From: MGBC108787 sp964430695 | GTDB lineage: Bacteria; Bacillota_I; Bacilli_A; RF39; UBA660 | Reading direction: 5' to 3' | DNA: 34,369 bases | Assembly: GCA_964430695.1 (NCBI GenBank) | Contig: CAYSFO010000008.1 | Coordinates: forward strand, 1 to 34,369 | The notes under the pieces: model-generated | Database searches by the model: none | Seen by the model: the letters and a program-made list of their open reading frames with translations, nothing else | Told to the model about the DNA's origin: nothing | In this document: piece by piece, positions 31,688 through 34,369 of the stretch | Layout: each line of letters begins with the position of its first letter | Position numbering within the stretch: position 1 is the first letter of the stretch | Position numbers and translations under genes: made by a program

Positions 31688-32437
31688 ATGATTAATATTA
31701 AAAGTGAGAGAGAAATCGAACTTATGCGACATGCAGGACATATTAATTATTTGGCTCATGAAGAAATAAAAAAACATATAAAACCAGGAGTGAAAACGGA
31801 AGAGTTAGACCGAATTGCTCATGATTTTATTATAAAAAATGATTGTGTTCCTTCTTGTTTAAATTATGAAGGATTTCCCAAAAGTATATGTGTTTCTATC
31901 AATGATGAAGTTGTACATGGAATTCCTGGAAAGAGAAAATTAAAGGAACATGATATTGTATCCATTGATTTTTGTGTAACCTATAAAGGTTATGTATCTG
32001 ATTCAGCTAGAACTTATATCATTGGAACGGTTCCAAAAGAAGTTCGTGATTTAGTAGAAAATACGGAAAAAGCTTTGTATGAAGGCTTGAGTAAAGTAAG
32101 AAGTGGTGCTAAAATAGGTGACATAAGTCATGCCATCGAAGAATATGCGCATAATCATGGCTTAAGCGTTGTAGAAGAGCTAGTTGGCCATGGAGTTGGA
32201 ACCAATATGCATGAAGAACCCGATGTTCCAAACTATGGTAAAGCTGGAAGTGGAATTACATTAAAGGAAGGTATGACAATTGCTATTGAACCCATGCTCA
32301 ATCTTGGTAAAAAAAATGTTTGTTTTACTGATCAAGATGATTGGGTAATAGTAACTGAAGATGCAAGTCCATCGGCACATTTTGAGCATACCGTGTTAGT
32401 GACTAAAGATGGATATGAAATTTTAACAGGAGAATAA
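31688..32437 (+). CDS. map: Methionine aminopeptidase, type I
   Basis: It removes the initiator Met from nascent proteins after deformylation. The 249-aa product is a type I enzyme without extra N-terminal domain. All five metal ligands are visible: Asp94 (SIDFCV), Asp105 (YVSDSART), His168 (VGHGVG), Glu201 (AIEPML) and Glu234 (HFEHTVLV). HEEPDVPNYG is also conserved. It begins 1 base after the adk stop. Confidence 0.97.
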   Translation: MINIKSEREIELMRHAGHINYLAHEEIKKHIKPGVKTEELDRIAHDFIIKNDCVPSCLNYEGFPKSICVSINDEVVHGIPGKRKLKEHDIVSIDFCVTYKGYVSDSARTYIIGTVPKEVRDLVENTEKALYEGLSKVRSGAKIGDISHAIEEYAHNHGLSVVEELVGHGVGTNMHEEPDVPNYGKAGSGITLKEGMTIAIEPMLNLGKKNVCFTDQDDWVIVTEDASPSAHFEHTVLVTKDGYEILTGE

Positions 32438-32439
32438 AT

Positions 32440-32721
32440 ATGGCGAAAAAAAATATGCAAAATAAAAAGATGAATCAAACTTCGAAACAGACCAAAGTTT
32501 CTCAACCAAGAGAAGATAAGATTGAAGTAGAAGGAAAAGTAGTAGACGTTGTAAAAGGCGGAGATTACATTGTAGAACTCGCAAATGGTCATACTGTAGA
32601 AGCCTACGTTTCTGGTAAAATGCGCGTTAATATGATACGTATTCTACCAGGTGATACAGTAACGATTGAACTTTCGCCTTACGATTTAACACGTGGGCGT
32701 ATAACATGGAATAAAAGATAA
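32440..32721 (+). CDS. infA: Translation initiation factor IF-1 with an N-terminal extension
   Basis: IF-1 binds the 30S A site during initiation. The 93-aa product is longer than the usual 72 aa. From about residue 26 it is a normal IF-1 (DKIEVEGKVVDVV, YIVELANGHTVEAYVSGKMR, IRILPGDTVTIELSPYDLTR, GRITW). The first about 25 residues are a basic, Asn/Gln/Lys/Thr-rich stretch. ATG 32440 has an AGGAGA site (32429-32434). No ribosome binding site is visible before the later Met codons, so the extension looks real. Confidence 0.95.
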   Translation: MAKKNMQNKKMNQTSKQTKVSQPREDKIEVEGKVVDVVKGGDYIVELANGHTVEAYVSGKMRVNMIRILPGDTVTIELSPYDLTRGRITWNKR

Positions 32722-32736
32722 TGGAGGTATAAAATT

Positions 32737-32853
32737 ATGAAAAAGAGACCATCAGTAAAACCAATATGTAAAAAATGTAAAAAAATTAAAAGAAAAGGAA
32801 AAGTAATGGTTATTTGTGAAAATCCAAAACACAAACAAACCCAAGGGAAATAG
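32737..32853 (+). CDS. rpmJ: 50S ribosomal protein L36
   Basis: This 38-aa gene has start ATG 32737 after GGAGG (32723-32727) and stop TAG 32851-32853. It reads MKKRPSVKPICKKCKKIKRK, then GKVMVICENPKHKQTQGK. Cys11, Cys14, Cys27 and His32 give the zinc-ribbon of the C+ form of L36. It lies in its usual place between infA and rpsM. Confidence 0.96.
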   Translation: MKKRPSVKPICKKCKKIKRKGKVMVICENPKHKQTQGK

Positions 32854-32862
32854 GAGGATTAT

Positions 32863-33237
32863 ATGGCAAGAATTAAAAATATAGAATTACCAAATGAAAA
32901 ACATGTTTGTATCGGATTAACAGCTATTTATGGAATAGGTAGAAGTCTTGCAAAAACGATTTGTGTTGATGCGAGTGTTGATCCAACAAAAAAAATTAAA
33001 GACTTAAGTGATGAAGAAATTGCATCATTACGTCGTGAAGTAGACAAATATGATGTTGAAGGAGATCTTCGTCGTGATGTACAAATGTCTATTAAGAATA
33101 AAATGGAAATTAATTGCTACCAAGGAGCAAGACATAAAAAAGGTTTACCAGTAAGAGGACAAAGAACAAGCAGAAATGCGCGTACTCGTAAGGGTAAAGG
33201 TAAAGTAGTAGCAAATAAGAAAAAAGTAGGTAAATAG
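32863..33237 (+). CDS. rpsM: 30S ribosomal protein S13
   Basis: The 124-aa product has ARIKNIELPNEKHVCIGLTA, IYGIGRSLAKTICVDASVDP, LRREVDKYDVEGDLRRDVQM and the C-terminal GLPVRGQRTSRNARTRKGKG, followed by a Lys-rich tail. S13 contacts the L5 bridge and P-site tRNA. AGGAGG precedes ATG 32863. Confidence 0.98.
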   Translation: MARIKNIELPNEKHVCIGLTAIYGIGRSLAKTICVDASVDPTKKIKDLSDEEIASLRREVDKYDVEGDLRRDVQMSIKNKMEINCYQGARHKKGLPVRGQRTSRNARTRKGKGKVVANKKKVGK

Positions 33238-33247
33238 GAGGTAAATC

Positions 33248-33634
33248 ATGGCATATAATAGAAGAAAAAGAAAAGTTAAGAAGAATATTCCTGAAGCTGT
33301 TGCTCACATTCAATGTACATACAACAATACAATTGTAACAATTGCTGAAAAAGATGGAAATGTAATTAGTTGGGCATCAAGTGGAACTATCGGATATAAA
33401 GGAAGTAAAAAGAAAACTCCATATGCTGCTGGAATGGCTGCTGAAGCTGCTGCTAAAGCTGCACATGACAATGCTGGAGTAATAAAAGTAGATGTTGAAG
33501 TTATGGGTCTTGGATCTGGTAAAGATACAGCTATCCGTTCTTTACAAGCTGCTGGACTAGAAGTTGTAAGTATTGATGATAAAACTCCAGTACCACATAA
33601 TGGTTGTCGTCCACCAAAACGTCCTAGAAATTAA
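33248..33634 (+). CDS. rpsK: 30S ribosomal protein S11
   Basis: The 128-aa product has HIQCTYNNTIVTIAEKDGNV, WASSGTIGYKGSKKKTPYAA, GLGSGKDTAIRSLQAAGLEV and the C-terminal TPVPHNGCRPPKRPRN, as in S11 of the 30S platform. AGGAGG lies 5 to 6 bases before the ATG. Confidence 0.98.
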   Translation: MAYNRRKRKVKKNIPEAVAHIQCTYNNTIVTIAEKDGNVISWASSGTIGYKGSKKKTPYAAGMAAEAAAKAAHDNAGVIKVDVEVMGLGSGKDTAIRSLQAAGLEVVSIDDKTPVPHNGCRPPKRPRN

Positions 33635-33656
33635 TGTACGAAAGGAAGAATTATAA

Positions 33657-34369
33657 ATGATTAAATTTGAAAAACCAGAATACAAAATAACAGAATATGC
33701 ATCAGATTCTCATTATGGAGAATTCGTTTTAGAACCTTTAGAAAGAGGATTTGGAACAACTATTGGTAATGCTTTGCGTAGAGTAATGTTAGGGTCATTA
33801 CCAGGCTGTGCAATTACTAGTGTTAAAATTGAAGGTGTATTACATGAATTCGAAAAAATCGAAGTAGTATATGAAGAGGTTACTAGTATCATCATAAATC
33901 TTACAAGTGTAGTTTTAAAAAATCATACAGATGAAGACAAAATAATTCATTTAAGAAAATCTACACCAGGACCAGTATACGCTTCTGACATCGAAGTAGA
34001 TGCCGACTTAGAAGTAATTAATAAAGATTTAGTTATTTGTAACCTTGTTGAAGGTGGCAAAATTGATATGGAAATGACTGTATCTACTGGTAAAGGATAT
34101 GTAGATGCAAAAGAAAATCAAGCTTTACTTGATAGTAAAAAAGTTGGTGTTATTGCAATCGACTCACTATATTCACCAGTTGAAAAAGTTTCTTATGAGA
34201 CTGAAAGTGCTCGTGTTGGCCATAGTGAAAATTATGATAAATTAATAATGCGTGTTACAACAAATGGAAGTATTACTCCAGAAGAATGTATGGCATTATC
34301 TGCTAAAATCTTAATTGAACATTTTAATATTGTAGCAGACTTAAATAAAATAAGTGATATTTCTGGACT
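33657..34369 (+). CDS. rpoA: RNA polymerase alpha subunit (partial, 3' end cut by the window)
   Basis: About 237 codons are present from ATG 33657 to the window edge. They cover the alpha N-terminal domain used for dimerisation and beta/beta-prime assembly: FVLEPLERGFGTTIGNALRR, VMLGSLPGCAITSVKIEGVL, HEFEKIEVVYEEV, LRKSTPGPVYASDI and the conserved SARVGHSENYDKLIMRV region. The C-terminal DNA-binding domain lies outside. AAAGGAAG (33641-33648) precedes the start. rplQ is expected next. Confidence 0.97.
   Translation, partial: MIKFEKPEYKITEYASDSHYGEFVLEPLERGFGTTIGNALRRVMLGSLPGCAITSVKIEGVLHEFEKIEVVYEEVTSIIINLTSVVLKNHTDEDKIIHLRKSTPGPVYASDIEVDADLEVINKDLVICNLVEGGKIDMEMTVSTGKGYVDAKENQALLDSKKVGVIAIDSLYSPVEKVSYETESARVGHSENYDKLIMRVTTNGSITPEECMALSAKILIEHFNIVADLNKISDISG

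Noticed and set aside
1..34369. Mollicutes genetic code (TGA as Trp)
   Set aside because: TGA ends ftsX and secY at family-typical positions, and Trp codons are TGG.
1..34369. Template repeat or reverse transcriptase of a DGR, CRISPR arrays, tRNA or rRNA genes
   Set aside because: Looked for by reading both strands; none was recognised in the window.

Overview
The window looks like a chromosomal segment of a low-GC, Gram-positive, spore-forming bacterium. It is most likely an uncultured gut lineage of the Bacilli/Erysipelotrichia-RF39 type, but taxonomy cannot be settled from the sequence alone. The indicators are AT-rich coding DNA, strong AGGAGG ribosome binding sites, gerQ and spo0A (sporulation), whiA, FtsEX with a peptidoglycan hydrolase, and a Firmicutes-style S10-spc-alpha ribosomal cluster. 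TGA serves as a stop codon (ftsX, secY), so the code is standard and not the Mollicutes code 4. The spc operon lacks rpmD (L30), a loss also seen in Mollicutes relatives.

Layout. 1-573: the 3' end of an Rpn-type nuclease gene, converging on gerQ. 665-4447: yitT, then an overlapping ftsE-ftsX-M23 hydrolase operon (cell-wall remodelling). 4569-7322: yqeG, whiA, an unrecognised gene, and clpP on the minus strand. 7323-9479: an accessory island. It holds a very small hydrophobic-peptide locus with a convergent terminator (a candidate type I toxin/antitoxin) and a surface-protein gene. That gene carries a ten-G tract that puts its start out of frame (candidate phase variation). Near its 3' end is a GC-rich segment that looks like the variable region of a diversity-generating retroelement target. 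9536-16719: a nucleoside kinase of the TGS/uridine-kinase type, then glycolysis (gap, pgk, tpiA, gpmI) with spo0A lodged between tpiA and gpmI. 16766-20636: three envelope genes: a cadherin-like, tail-anchored protein; a prepilin-like protein carrying Ig-like repeats and a thrombospondin type 1-like domain; and a small membrane-anchored protein. 20761-34369: a strong promoter, an S10-operon leader, and 27 complete genes from rpsJ to rpsK in the usual order, including secY, adk, map and infA; the window ends inside rpoA.

How it fits together. The two long core blocks (glycolysis and translation/secretion) are ordinary in content. They show lineage-specific oddities: an acidic tail on L3, a basic tail on L24, an N-terminal extension on IF-1, an adenylate kinase P-loop with two Gly-to-Ala changes, and a divergent triosephosphate isomerase. 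The novelty is in the accessory and surface genes. One predicted surface protein appears to combine on/off switching at a G-tract with targeted hypervariation of a C-terminal lectin-like domain, and it lies next to a candidate toxin/antisense RNA locus. No reverse transcriptase or template repeat was seen in the window, so the retroelement claim rests on the variable-region signature alone.
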